Below, piece by piece: positions 26,541 to 34,663 of a stretch of DNA of 64,000 nt. The stretch's first letter is position 1. The number at the start of each line of letters is the position of its first letter. The notes beneath the pieces are model-generated. The model was not told the origin of the DNA and ran no database searches. It saw nothing but the letters and a program-made list of their open reading frames with translations. This DNA is from Streptomyces sp. NRRL S-455 (lineage in GTDB: Bacteria > Actinomycetota > Actinomycetes > Streptomycetales > Streptomycetaceae). The DNA is taken from the NCBI RefSeq assembly GCF_000717875.1, contig NZ_JOCT01000014.1:100272-164271 (forward strand), read 5' to 3'. The translations under genes were made by a program, and so were the position numbers.

Positions 26541-26582
26541 AACGTATGACACCGCGTGTCACCTCGCAAGGCACTGAGTGCC
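26541..26582 (-). promoter_or_regulatory. ccr operon promoter with two palindromic operators
   Basis: On the minus strand, TTGCGA (26564-26569) is the -35 and TACGTT (26541-26546) the -10, exactly 17 bp apart. The spacer contains TGACACCGCGTGTCA (26547-26561), a 6-3-6 perfect inverted repeat. Directly upstream of the -35 lies a second perfect palindrome, GGCACTGAGTGCC (26570-26582). A repressor on either site would block the promoter. The TetR gene next door is the obvious candidate. Confidence 0.65.
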
Positions 26583-26679
26583 AGAACTTGCTCTCAGATG
26601 AAATCTTTACGTAACAAATGAGCGATGATCGATCGAATGGCCTCGGCGCGGGTCATCAAAAGGGCCCCGGCATGCCAAA

Positions 26680-26703
26680 ACGGCCACCCCGAAGGGTGGC
26701 CGT
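26680..26703 (-). terminator. Intrinsic terminator of the TetR gene
   Basis: ACGGCCACCC (26680-26689) and GGGTGGCCGT (26694-26703) form a perfect 10-bp stem with a 4-base loop. On the minus strand it is followed by TTTT, starting about 20 bases past the TetR stop. Confidence 0.75.
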
Positions 26704-26723
26704 CATCACAGTGGCGAAGGAGC

Positions 26724-27533
26724 TCAGCGCTCCTTGAGAGCCTCCTCGATCGTCCGCATGACCTCATCCAGCGGGGCGTCGGTACGGGCGACGGTCACCA
26801 GCACCTCGCCCTGCGCCGAGGCCGTCGCGGCGGCCGGCTGCGTGCTCGTGGAGCGCCCGGCCCCGATCCCCGTGCCGAACGTCTTCCGCACGATGGCGAA
26901 GGCGTGGTCCAGCTGCGCCTCCACGTCCCCCTGCCCGCCCGCCCGCAGCCAGCGCCGCAGGACGTGGTTGTGCGCGGTGACGACCGCGGAGGCGGCGACC
27001 TCCGCCAGCAGCGGGTCGTCGTTGGCGTCGTCGGCGTGCGCCCGCTCGTCGAAGTGGCCGAGGAGATAGCGGGTGAAGAGACGCTCGTAGCGGGCCACCG
27101 AGGCGATCTCCGCCTCGCGCAGCGTGGGCACCTCGCGGGTCAGCTTGTAGCGGGCGACCGAGATCTCCGGCCGGGCCGCGTACATCCTCATGACTTCCTT
27201 GATGCCCCGGCACACCGTGTCGAGCGGATGCTCGTGCGCGGGCGCTGCGTTGAGTACCGCCTCGGCGCGGATCAGGGTGTCGTCGTGGTCGGGGAAGATC
27301 GCCTCTTCCTTGGAGCGGAAGTGACGGAAGAACGTGCGGCGCGCGACCCCGGCCTGGGCCGCGATCTCGTCGACGGTGGTCGCCTCGTACCCCTTGGTCG
27401 CGAACAGCTCCATCGCGGCGGCCGCCAGTTCCCGGCGCATCTTGAGCCGCTGGGCGGCGGCGCGCGAGCCTGCGGCGCTCTCCGGCGCGTCGGCCGTGGC
27501 TGGTGTACGTGAGGACTTGGCGGGCTGGGACAT
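26724..27533 (-). CDS. TetR-family regulator beside the ethylmalonyl-CoA operon
   Basis: The 269-residue protein has a TetR helix-turn-helix (AAAAMELFATKGYEATTVDE, then GVARRTFFRHFRSKEEAIF) and a helical ligand domain. An Ala/Thr-rich linker near 225-245 leads to a final helix (LDEVMRTIEEALKER). It lies between the hydroxyacyl-CoA dehydrogenase gene and ccr on the same strand, so it probably controls this cluster in response to an acyl-CoA. The palindromes at the ccr promoter are likely targets. An in-frame ATG at 27551 would add six residues (MQYVQG) and is equally possible. A hairpin with a T tract follows the stop. Confidence 0.9.
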   Translation of the reverse strand: MSQPAKSSRTPATADAPESAAGSRAAAQRLKMRRELAAAAMELFATKGYEATTVDEIAAQAGVARRTFFRHFRSKEEAIFPDHDDTLIRAEAVLNAAPAHEHPLDTVCRGIKEVMRMYAARPEISVARYKLTREVPTLREAEIASVARYERLFTRYLLGHFDERAHADDANDDPLLAEVAASAVVTAHNHVLRRWLRAGGQGDVEAQLDHAFAIVRKTFGTGIGAGRSTSTQPAAATASAQGEVLVTVARTDAPLDEVMRTIEEALKER

Positions 27534-27648
27534 GCCCTGAACGTACTGCATGTGCGCAGCTCGCCGCGCAGGGCCTGGTTCGTGGAACCGGTCCGGGCCG
27601 AGCAGGCCGCCCCACTCCGCGCCGGACCGGAACCAGTCGCCGGGACCC

Positions 27649-29454
27649 TCAGCGCTTGGCATATTCGCGGAAGCCACGGCCCGTCTTGCGGCCGAGGCAG
27701 CCCGCGGCCACCAGGTGCTCCAGGAGCGGCGCCGGGGCGAGCCCCGGGTCACGGAACTCGCGGTGCAGGACCTTCTCGATGGCGAGCGAGACGTCGAGCC
27801 CGACCACGTCCAGCAGCTCGAACGGGCCCATCGGGTACCCGCCGCCCAGCTTCATCGCCGCGTCGATGTCGTCGAGGGACGCGTAGTGCTCCTGCACCAT
27901 CTTGATCGCGTTGTTGAGGTACGGGAACAGCAGCGCGTTCACGATGAAGCCCGCGCGGTCCGAGCAGTCGACCGGGTGCTTCCTGATCCGTCCGCAGACC
28001 TCACGCACCGTCGCGTGGACGTCGTCGGCGGTCAGCACCGTCCGCACGACCTCGACCAGCTTCATGGCCGGGGCCGGGTTGAAGAAGTGCATGCCGATCA
28101 CGTCCTGCGGGCGCGAGGTGGCGCGGGCGCAGGCGACCACGGGCAGGGACGAGGTGGTGGTCGCCAGGACCGCACCCGGCTTGCAGACCTTGTCCAGCGC
28201 GGCGAACAGCTGCCGCTTGACCTCCAGGTCCTCGGCGACCGCCTCCACGGCCAGGTCGACGCCGGCGAAGTCGTCGTAGGTGCCCGTGGCCGTGATGCGG
28301 TCCAGGGTCTCGGCGGCTGCCTCCGCGGTCATCCGGCCCTTGTCGACGGAGCGGGCCAGTGACTTGCCGATCCGGGCCTTCGCGGCCTGGGCCTTCTCCT
28401 CGCTGCGGGCGGCGAGGACCACCTCGTACCCGGCCTTGGCGAAGACCTCGGCGATACCGGAGGCCATGGTGCCCGAGCCCGCGACACCGACCGAGCGGAC
28501 CTCCCGGCCCGCAGTCGGGTTGCCGCCCTCCAGCGGGGTCAGGGCGTCCCGCACGACCGTGCCGCTGCCCGGCGCCTCGTACGTGTAGAAACCTCGCCCC
28601 GCCTTGCGGCCCGTCAGGCCCGCCTCGCTCAGCTGCTTCAGGATCGGCGCCGGGGCGTGCAGCCGGTCGCGGGACGCGGCGTACATCGCCTCCAGGACCG
28701 TGCGGGCGGTGTCGACGCCGATCAGGTCGAGCAGCGCCAGCGGACCCATGGGCAGTCCGCAGCCCAGCCGCATCGCGGCGTCGATGTCCTCGCGGGAGGC
28801 GTACTTCGCCTCGTACATCGCGGCCGCCTGGTTCAGGTAGCCGAACAGCAGGCCGTCCGCGACGAAGCCGGGCCGGTCGCCGACCGCGACGGGCTCCTTG
28901 CCCAGGTCGAGCGCGAGGTCGGTGACCGCCGCGACGGCCGCCGGCGCGGTCAGCACCGAGGAGACGACCTCGACCAGCCGCATCGCCGGGGCCGGATTGA
29001 AGAAGTGCAGGCCCAGCACCCGCTCGGGACGCGCCGAGTCGGCGGCCAGCCGCGTGACGGACAGGGCGTTGGTGCCCGTCGCCAGGATCGTCTCCGGGCG
29101 CACGATCCCGTCCAGCTCCCGGAAGATCTGCTGCTTGACCTCGTACGACTCCGGCGCCACCTCGATGACCAGGTCGGCGTCGGCCGCGGCCCGCAGGTCG
29201 GCGGAGGTGCGGACGCGGGCGAGGATCTCCGCCCTGTCCTGCTCGGTGAGCCGCCCGCGTTCGACGCCGCGGGCGGTGGAGGACTCCAGGGCGGCGACGC
29301 ACTTCGCGGCCTGGGTCTCACTGATGTCGATGCCGACGACCTCGCGGCCGGCCTTGGCGAGGACCTCGGCGATGCCGGTGCCCATCGTGCCGAGGCCGAC
29401 GACGGCGACGGTCCGGAGAGGGGACGTGGACGGGTCGGAAAGGGGAGTGGCCAT
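27649..29454 (-). CDS. Tandem-duplicated 3-hydroxyacyl-CoA dehydrogenase
   Basis: The 601-residue protein contains two complete 3-hydroxyacyl-CoA dehydrogenase units in one chain. Each has an NAD loop (VVGLGTMGTGIAEVLAKAG near 18 and VAGSGTMASGIAEVFAKAG near 315), the HFFNPAPAM signature (GLHFFNPAPAMRLVEVV and GMHFFNPAPAMKLVEVV) and a C-terminal domain with PMGP. Single-unit FadB2/Hbd proteins are about 285 residues and act as dimers, so this is probably a covalent dimer. Likely reaction: acetoacetyl-CoA to 3-hydroxybutyryl-CoA, feeding crotonyl-CoA to Ccr. The ATG at 29454 follows a 386-base upstream region rich in inverted repeats. Confidence 0.92.
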   Translation of the reverse strand: MATPLSDPSTSPLRTVAVVGLGTMGTGIAEVLAKAGREVVGIDISETQAAKCVAALESSTARGVERGRLTEQDRAEILARVRTSADLRAAADADLVIEVAPESYEVKQQIFRELDGIVRPETILATGTNALSVTRLAADSARPERVLGLHFFNPAPAMRLVEVVSSVLTAPAAVAAVTDLALDLGKEPVAVGDRPGFVADGLLFGYLNQAAAMYEAKYASREDIDAAMRLGCGLPMGPLALLDLIGVDTARTVLEAMYAASRDRLHAPAPILKQLSEAGLTGRKAGRGFYTYEAPGSGTVVRDALTPLEGGNPTAGREVRSVGVAGSGTMASGIAEVFAKAGYEVVLAARSEEKAQAAKARIGKSLARSVDKGRMTAEAAAETLDRITATGTYDDFAGVDLAVEAVAEDLEVKRQLFAALDKVCKPGAVLATTTSSLPVVACARATSRPQDVIGMHFFNPAPAMKLVEVVRTVLTADDVHATVREVCGRIRKHPVDCSDRAGFIVNALLFPYLNNAIKMVQEHYASLDDIDAAMKLGGGYPMGPFELLDVVGLDVSLAIEKVLHREFRDPGLAPAPLLEHLVAAGCLGRKTGRGFREYAKR

Positions 29455-29840
29455 CGCGGGACTCCAGGAATGAGGGTGACGACGGGGAACACGCCCGGGT
29501 GCGCCGGGTAGGCCCGGCAGGAGCCGGACCACGGGCGCACCGGGTGCGTGAGAAGTGCGGGTGTTGCCGGGCTGCGAGCGCACACGCCCGGTGAAGAGGG
29601 GACCGGCCCTGTCCCGGGGCCGAGTCGCACCGCGGTACCTGAGTACCGAACCGACTTCCCCCACTGCCTCAAGGGCGTGGGAGGTACTCCCACCGCGACA
29701 GCCGCGTCACCAGACCGCCGCGAGGAAACGCGAGTGGGTAACCCGCTCGTCTGAGCTTAACCGGCGGGTAACGAGCGCGCCAGCCCTCGTGTTTGTGATG
29801 TACGTCCCGCGCGGCTCGCGGCGCCCCTAATCTCTCAGTC
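29455..29840. promoter_or_regulatory. Divergent intergenic region with four inverted repeats
   Basis: This 386-base region separates the dehydrogenase and HEAT-repeat genes. It holds CGGTAC/GTACCG (29633-29648, 4-base loop), GTGGGAG/CTCCCAC (29677-29693, 3-base centre), CGAGTGGGT/ACCCGCTCG (29731-29749, one mismatch) and TTAACCGGCGGGTAA (29757-29771, one mismatched pair). GGGTAAC occurs in the last two. TAATCT (29828-29833) is a likely -10 for a near-leaderless HEAT-repeat mRNA. No small ORF is convincing. Confidence 0.5.
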
Positions 29841-30416
29841 ATGGACGAAGAGTTGCGATCACTCACGGAGCGCTTACGGCAGGAGTCGGGGGCGTCGCCC
29901 GCCTTCGAGCGGCTCGTGGCGACCGACGACCTCGACGCCCTGGCCGGGGTGCTCACGGAACCCGGGCAGCCGCTCTGGGCGAGAGAACTCGCCGCCTTCC
30001 GGCTGGGGCTCGCCCAGGACCGGCGGGCCTTCGAGGCCCTGGTCCTGCTGCTCAACCACCGCGATCCGCCGCGCTGCGCCTCCGCCGCCCACGCCCTCGC
30101 CCGCCTCGGTGACCCGCGCACCGCCCGCGCGGCCGCCGCCCTCGCCACCAACGAACTGCGTGTCGCCTACGCCCTGCATCCGGTGCGGCTGCTGGTCGAG
30201 CTGCGCGCCCCGGAGGCGGTGCCGGCGCTGATCACCACCCTGCAGCGGCGGCTGCGTCCGCAGGATCCGTACCGCCGTGTGGCTCTCGCCTGCGTGGACG
30301 GCCTCGGCGCGCTGGGCGACGCCCGGGCCAGACCCGTGCTGAACGAGGCCCTCGCGCACCCGTCGCTGGCCGAAGCGGCGGTCCGGGCGCTGGGACGCAT
30401 CCCGAAACAGAGGTGA
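29841..30416 (+). CDS. HEAT-repeat domain protein
   Basis: The 191-residue soluble helical protein has repeating helix pairs of HEAT/PBS-lyase type: CASAAHALARLGDPRTARAA, PEAVPALITTLQRRL and ALACVDGLGALGDARARPVL. Such repeats form a curved scaffold for protein contacts; no catalytic residues are visible. The likely -10 sits eight bases before the ATG and there is no ribosome site, so the mRNA is probably leaderless. It ends one base before the remnant acetyltransferase on the other strand. Confidence 0.85.
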   Translation: MDEELRSLTERLRQESGASPAFERLVATDDLDALAGVLTEPGQPLWARELAAFRLGLAQDRRAFEALVLLLNHRDPPRCASAAHALARLGDPRTARAAAALATNELRVAYALHPVRLLVELRAPEAVPALITTLQRRLRPQDPYRRVALACVDGLGALGDARARPVLNEALAHPSLAEAAVRALGRIPKQR

Positions 30417-30417
30417 C

Positions 30418-30689
30418 TCAGCGGCGGAGCGTGCGCCCGTACCGCACCTCGGGGACCGTCACACCCTCCACCTCGAAGGGCTCCTCGGCGCCGTCCGCGT
30501 AGAGGCCGGCCCGTTCGCAGAAGCGGCGGGCCCGGCCGTTCTCCTTGAGTACCCACAGGAGGAGCCGGTCGTGGCCCGCGGCGGGCGGCGTGCGACGCCC
30601 CGGTACGCGCTCTGCCGGCCGCGGACGCGGATCACCGCGACGCGGTCACAGTCGGCGAGTGTCATATCCCGTATGCGAAGGTCCGTCAC
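30418..30689 (-). pseudogene. GNAT acetyltransferase with large internal deletion
   Basis: The first 30 codons read TDLRIRDMTLADCDRVAVIR then VRGRQSAYRG, a normal GNAT N-terminus. After a junction near 30560-30595 the reading frame shifts, and the continuation gives HDRLLLWVLKENGRARRF then CERAGLYADGAEEPFEVEG and ends VRYGRTLRR at the stop 30418-30420. That is a normal GNAT C-terminus. The 80-100 residues between, including the acetyl-CoA binding loop, are missing. The gene cannot encode a working enzyme. Its ATG overlaps the RidA stop by 4 bp, showing a former operon. Confidence 0.8.
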
Positions 30690-31084
30690 TCGGCCACCAC
30701 CGCGAAGGCCTCGATCTCCATCAGGAACTCGGGGCTGACCAGCGCGGCGACCTGCACCGCCGAGGCGGCCGGCAGCCGGTCGTCGGGTATGTGCTCGGCG
30801 CGGGCCGCGCGGACGGCGGGCAGGTGGGCCATGTCCGTGACGAAGTAGGTGAGCTTGACGACGTCGTCGAAGGCCGCGCCGGCGGCGGCCAGGCAGCGCC
30901 GCAGGTTCTCGAAGACCTGGCGGGCCTGGGCCGCCGGATCGCCTTCGCCGACCAGTCGCCCCGACTCGTCGAGTGCGAGCTGACCGGAGACCGCGACGAA
31001 GCGGCCGGTGCCCAGGACGACGTGACTGTACTGGGAGGCGGGGGCGACGCCCTCGGGGGCGGGGATTCTGGTCAGTTCGCTCAT
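30686..31084 (-). CDS. RidA/YjgF-family protein
   Basis: The 132-residue protein has the RidA fold signature (VVLGTGRFVAVSGQLALDE ... VFENLRRCLAAAGAAFDDVV). RidA enzymes deaminate reactive enamine/imine intermediates. The conserved substrate arginine normally found near residue 105 is not obvious (AEHIPDDRLPAASAVQVAAL contains one Arg), so this may be a Rid subfamily of different function. It is cytoplasmic. It was co-transcribed with the now broken acetyltransferase gene. Confidence 0.87.
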   Translation of the reverse strand: MSELTRIPAPEGVAPASQYSHVVLGTGRFVAVSGQLALDESGRLVGEGDPAAQARQVFENLRRCLAAAGAAFDDVVKLTYFVTDMAHLPAVRAARAEHIPDDRLPAASAVQVAALVSPEFLMEIEAFAVVAE

Positions 31085-31140
31085 GGCCTCATAGTGGACC
31101 AGGGCACTGACAGCGCCCGCCCCGACGGCTCGTCAGCCGG

Positions 31141-32718
31141 TCAGGCGCGGAAACCCAGCAGGCTGTGCAGGATCAAGCCGCTTGCCGAGGTCGGTGCCGC
31201 CTTGGTGGCGGCGGGCTTCGGCTCGGGCAGGGCCGGGCACACCGCGTCGGCCACACCCTGCGCGCGGGGCACGGTGCCGTCGGACAGGTACCGGGCCAGG
31301 TGCCCGTCCAGGCAGGCGTTCCCGCTCAGGGTGATGCCGTGGTTGCCGCTGCCCTCCTCGACCACCAGGCTGGAGCGCGCCAGCAGATGGTGGACGGAGA
31401 CGCCTCCCACGTACGGCGTGGCCGCGTCGCCCGTCGCCTGGAACAGCAGCGCCGGCGGCAGCTCGCCGTTGGCGATGCTCAACGGGCGCGGCGCCACGGT
31501 CGGCCAGAACGCGCACGGCGCGTTGTACCAGGCGTTGTTCCATGTGATGAACGGCGCCTTCTCGTAGGCCGCCCAGTTGTCCTTCTGCCACTGCGGCCAG
31601 TCCCGCGGCCAGGCGGCGTCCCCGCACTCCACCGCGGTGTAGATGCTGTAGCCGTTGTCTCCGGAGGCGTCGACCGCGCCGAAGTTCTCGTACGCCGTGA
31701 CGAGGGGGCCGACGTTCTTGTCGATCACGTACGCCGCGAACGCCTCCGCCAGGCTCGGCCAGTAGCCGTTGTAATAGCCGGCGGGGAGGTAGGTGTCCTC
31801 CAGCTCCGCGGGTCCCACCACGCCGCCCGCCGGCTTCTTGGCCAGAGCGGCCCGCATCGCGTACCACTTGACTTCGACCCGCTCCGGATCGGTGCCGAGC
31901 CCGTACGTCTCGTCATGCCGGGCGACCCAGGCCAGGAAGGCGCGATGACGGTCGTTGAAGGCGAGGTTCTGGTACTGGTTGGCGTCGTACCAGACGTCGG
32001 TGGGGTCGACGACCGAGTCCAGGACCAGGCGCCTGACCCGCTCCGGGAACAGCCTGGCGTAGACCGCGCCCAGGTAGGTGCCGTAGGAGTAGCCGAAGTA
32101 GTTGAGCCGGCCCGCGCCGAGGGCCTGCCGGATCGCGTCCAGGTCGCGCGCGGCGCTGGTCGTGTCGATGTAGGGCAGGAGGTGCGCGTACTTCTTGCGG
32201 CAGGAGTCGGCGAAGGACTTGGCGCGGGCGAGGTTGGCCTTCTCGACGGCTGGTGAGGTCGGCACGGAGTCCGGTCGCACCGGGGCGAAGTGGCCGGGCT
32301 CGCAGTCCAGCGCCGGCCGGCTCGCGCCCACTCCGCGCGGGTCGAAGCCGATGACGTCGTACTGGGCGGCGACCTCCTTGGGCAGCGAGGACGCGACGAA
32401 CCCGGCGAGCGCCAGACCACTGCCGCCCGGGCCGCCGGGGTTGACCAGGAGCGGGCCCTGGTAGGTGCTGGCGGTGTGGGGCACGCGGGACAGGGCGAGG
32501 GTGATCTGCCGCCCGTCCGGCCTGGAGTGATCGAGAGGCACCTCGAGGGACGCGCACTGGAGCACCGGGTAGTCCTTGGTGGCGCAGTTCTTCCAGGCGA
32601 GTTTCGTGGCGTGCGCGGTGTCCGCGGCGCGCGGTGCGCTCGCCTCGGCGGAGACGGCCGTGCAGGTCCCGGCCATGACGACGGCGGCACCGCACAGTGC
32701 GACTGCGCGTTTTCTCAT
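31141..32718 (-). CDS. Secreted alpha/beta hydrolase, tripeptidyl-aminopeptidase (SlpD/Tap) type
   Basis: The 525-residue protein begins with a Sec signal peptide (MRKRAVALCGAAVVMAGTCT). It has the oxyanion loop VNPGGPGGSG, the nucleophile elbow GYSYGTYLG, acid Asp near DAATP and His in EGSGNHG. The C-terminal TAP-like domain with Cys residues (GNACLDGHLARYL) matches Streptomyces mycelium-associated or secreted tripeptidyl aminopeptidases. It should cleave N-terminal tripeptides outside the cell. GGGAGGA precedes the ATG at 32718; upstream DNA (32800-32830) is AT-rich and contains TTGACA on the minus strand. Confidence 0.9.
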   Translation of the reverse strand: MRKRAVALCGAAVVMAGTCTAVSAEASAPRAADTAHATKLAWKNCATKDYPVLQCASLEVPLDHSRPDGRQITLALSRVPHTASTYQGPLLVNPGGPGGSGLALAGFVASSLPKEVAAQYDVIGFDPRGVGASRPALDCEPGHFAPVRPDSVPTSPAVEKANLARAKSFADSCRKKYAHLLPYIDTTSAARDLDAIRQALGAGRLNYFGYSYGTYLGAVYARLFPERVRRLVLDSVVDPTDVWYDANQYQNLAFNDRHRAFLAWVARHDETYGLGTDPERVEVKWYAMRAALAKKPAGGVVGPAELEDTYLPAGYYNGYWPSLAEAFAAYVIDKNVGPLVTAYENFGAVDASGDNGYSIYTAVECGDAAWPRDWPQWQKDNWAAYEKAPFITWNNAWYNAPCAFWPTVAPRPLSIANGELPPALLFQATGDAATPYVGGVSVHHLLARSSLVVEEGSGNHGITLSGNACLDGHLARYLSDGTVPRAQGVADAVCPALPEPKPAATKAAPTSASGLILHSLLGFRA

Positions 32719-32854
32719 GGAGTCCTCCCAGGACGGCGGGATGACGGACCGCGAGGGGCACCGTCCTCGCCGCATCGTCCCGGCAAGCCGTCCTAAAAGA
32801 ACTCAATATGTCAATTCATAACCCAATTGGATCGTTGGAAGCGCCCGAACGCTC

Positions 32855-33895
32855 CTACAGGAGCGAGAGTTGAGTCGGCTCGGGCGCCGAGGGCCGCGCC
32901 GGGGCGCCCGGGGGCCGGATCCGCCGCGGCGTCCCCGCGCGCGTCGGCCCGATGCCGTACTCCTCGGCCAGCTCGTGCACCTGACGGGTGACCCGGCGCT
33001 GGTACCACTTCGGGGCGTAGGAGCCCTCCGCGTACAGACGCCGGTAACGAGGCACCAGGTGCGGGTGGTGCTGCTCCAGCCAGCTCATGAACCACTCGCG
33101 GGCGCCCGGCCGCAGATGCAGCACCAGCGGGGTGACGGACGTGGCGCCGGAGGCCGCGATCGCTCGCACGGTGGCCCGCAGTTGGTCCGGGCGGTCACTG
33201 AGGAACGGGATCACCGGCGCCATCAGCACACCGCAGCCGATGCCGTGCTCGCCGAAGGTCCGCACGACCTCCAGGCGCCGCTCCGGCGCGGGCGTGCCCG
33301 GCTCGACGGTCCGCCACAGCTCCGGCTCGGTGAAGCCGACCGAGACGGAGATGCCGACGTCGGTCACCTCCGCCGCCTGCCTGATCAGGTCCAGGTCGCG
33401 AAGGATCAGGGTGCCCTTGGTCAGGATCGAGAAGGGGTTCGCGTGGTCCCGCAGGGCCGAGATGATGCCCGGCATCAGCCGGTAGCGGCCCTCGGCACGC
33501 TGGTAGCAGTCGACGTTCGTGCCCATCGCGATGTGCTCGCCCTGCCAGTGGCGCGAGCCGAGCTGCCGGCGGAGCAGCTCGGGCGCGTTCGTCTTGACCA
33601 CGATCTGGGAGTCGAAGCCGAGGCCCGTGTCGAGGTCGAGATAGCTGTGCGTCTTGCGTGCGAAGCAGTACACGCACGCGTGCGAGCAGCCCCGGTAGGG
33701 GTTCACCGTCCACTCGAAGGGCATGCGCGAGGCCCCCGGCACCCGGTTGATGATCGACCGGGCCCGGACCTCGTGGAAGGTGATCCCGCGGAACTCCGGC
33801 GTGTCGAACGTACGGGTCGTCACGGCGTCCGCGTCGAACAGCGCCGCGTCGGCCCGGCCGTGTTCGGAGTCCACTGTGAGGTTCTCCCAGCGCAT
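32855..33895 (-). CDS. Rv2578c-family radical SAM protein (SplB-like)
   Basis: The 346-residue enzyme has the radical SAM cluster CSHACVYC, with Cys70, Cys74 and Cys77, in the context NPYRGCSHACVYCFAR that is typical of the Rv2578c/SplB-like group. The C-terminus is proline-rich and ends EPTQLSLL. The exact reaction is unknown; spore photoproduct lyase is the nearest named relative. GAGGAGG precedes the ATG at 33895. A LexA-type box lies about 30 bases upstream, so it is probably DNA-damage induced. In mycobacteria the homologous gene is, as I recall, a LexA regulon member. Confidence 0.9.
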   Translation of the reverse strand: MRWENLTVDSEHGRADAALFDADAVTTRTFDTPEFRGITFHEVRARSIINRVPGASRMPFEWTVNPYRGCSHACVYCFARKTHSYLDLDTGLGFDSQIVVKTNAPELLRRQLGSRHWQGEHIAMGTNVDCYQRAEGRYRLMPGIISALRDHANPFSILTKGTLILRDLDLIRQAAEVTDVGISVSVGFTEPELWRTVEPGTPAPERRLEVVRTFGEHGIGCGVLMAPVIPFLSDRPDQLRATVRAIAASGATSVTPLVLHLRPGAREWFMSWLEQHHPHLVPRYRRLYAEGSYAPKWYQRRVTRQVHELAEEYGIGPTRAGTPRRIRPPGAPARPSAPEPTQLSLL

Positions 33896-33921
33896 GACGC
33901 CTCCTCGGTAGCACTGCCCAC

Positions 33922-33940
33922 AGAATAGAACACATGTTCC
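33922..33940 (-). promoter_or_regulatory. LexA/SOS box and -10 of the radical SAM gene
   Basis: AGAACACATGTTCC (33927-33940) matches the Gram-positive LexA consensus CGAACRNRYGTTYC at 13 of 14 positions. A -10-like TATTCT (minus strand, 33922-33927) abuts it, so bound LexA would cover the promoter. Confidence 0.7.
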
Positions 33941-34064
33941 CTTGATCGTGCGAGGGTGTTTTCCGAGCGCCTTCGACCGGTTCGACCACCCCGATTTGGG
34001 GGGCCGGGCAGCGGGGTGGTTGGCTTGCCCCGACCCCCGAGCAACCAGGTCCTGGAGGAAAGCG

Positions 34065-34508
34065 ATGGCGCAGGTCGAGGCCACTACGGAGCGGATCGTC
34101 GCGGCGGACGCGGAGACGGTGTTCGACGCCCTCGCCGACTACAGCGGCACGCGCGCGAAGCTGCTGCCCGAGCAGTTCAGCGAGTACGAGGTCCGGGAGG
34201 GCGGCGACGGCGAGGGCACCCTCGTCCACTGGAAGCTCCAGGCCACCAGCAAGCGCGTGCGCGACTGCCTCCTGGAGGTCAGCGAGCCCACCGACGGCGA
34301 GCTGGTCGAGAAGGACCGCAACTCCTCCATGGTGACCACCTGGCGGGTGACCCCGGCCGGTGAGGGCAGGTCCCGGGTCGTCGTGACCACCACCTGGACG
34401 GGCGCCGGCGGCATCGGCGGCTTCTTCGAGAAGACCTTCGCGCCCAAGGGTCTCGGCCGCATCTACGACGCGATGCTCGCCAAGCTCGCCGCCGAGGTCG
34501 AGAAGTAG
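34065..34508 (+). CDS. SRPBCC-fold (polyketide cyclase/START-like) protein
   Basis: The 147-residue protein has the START-like pattern: an N-terminal strand (ATTERIVAADAETVFDALAD), curved sheet segments and a long C-terminal helix (GLGRIYDAMLAKLAAEVEK). Such proteins hold hydrophobic ligands in a central cavity; the ligand is unknown. GGAGGAA precedes the ATG at 34065. It is divergent from the radical SAM gene, so the LexA box may also affect it. Confidence 0.85.
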   Translation: MAQVEATTERIVAADAETVFDALADYSGTRAKLLPEQFSEYEVREGGDGEGTLVHWKLQATSKRVRDCLLEVSEPTDGELVEKDRNSSMVTTWRVTPAGEGRSRVVVTTTWTGAGGIGGFFEKTFAPKGLGRIYDAMLAKLAAEVEK

Positions 34509-34663
34509 CCCCCTCAAGGCACGGAATCGCAGGGGCTGTTGAGCCCCTCACCGGTTCGGGTGATCTCCGTTCGGCTCGGCTTTGTGCCGTAACTCGTCGC
34601 GCTTGCTCGTAGTTGTCGCTTTTACGCGGGAATTGTGCGGCAGCGCGACGAGGGGAGCGGTTG

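Noticed and set aside
26587..26640. Short TTACGTAA and GATCGATC palindromes upstream of the ccr promoter
   Set aside because: Too short and not placed against promoter elements; expected by chance.
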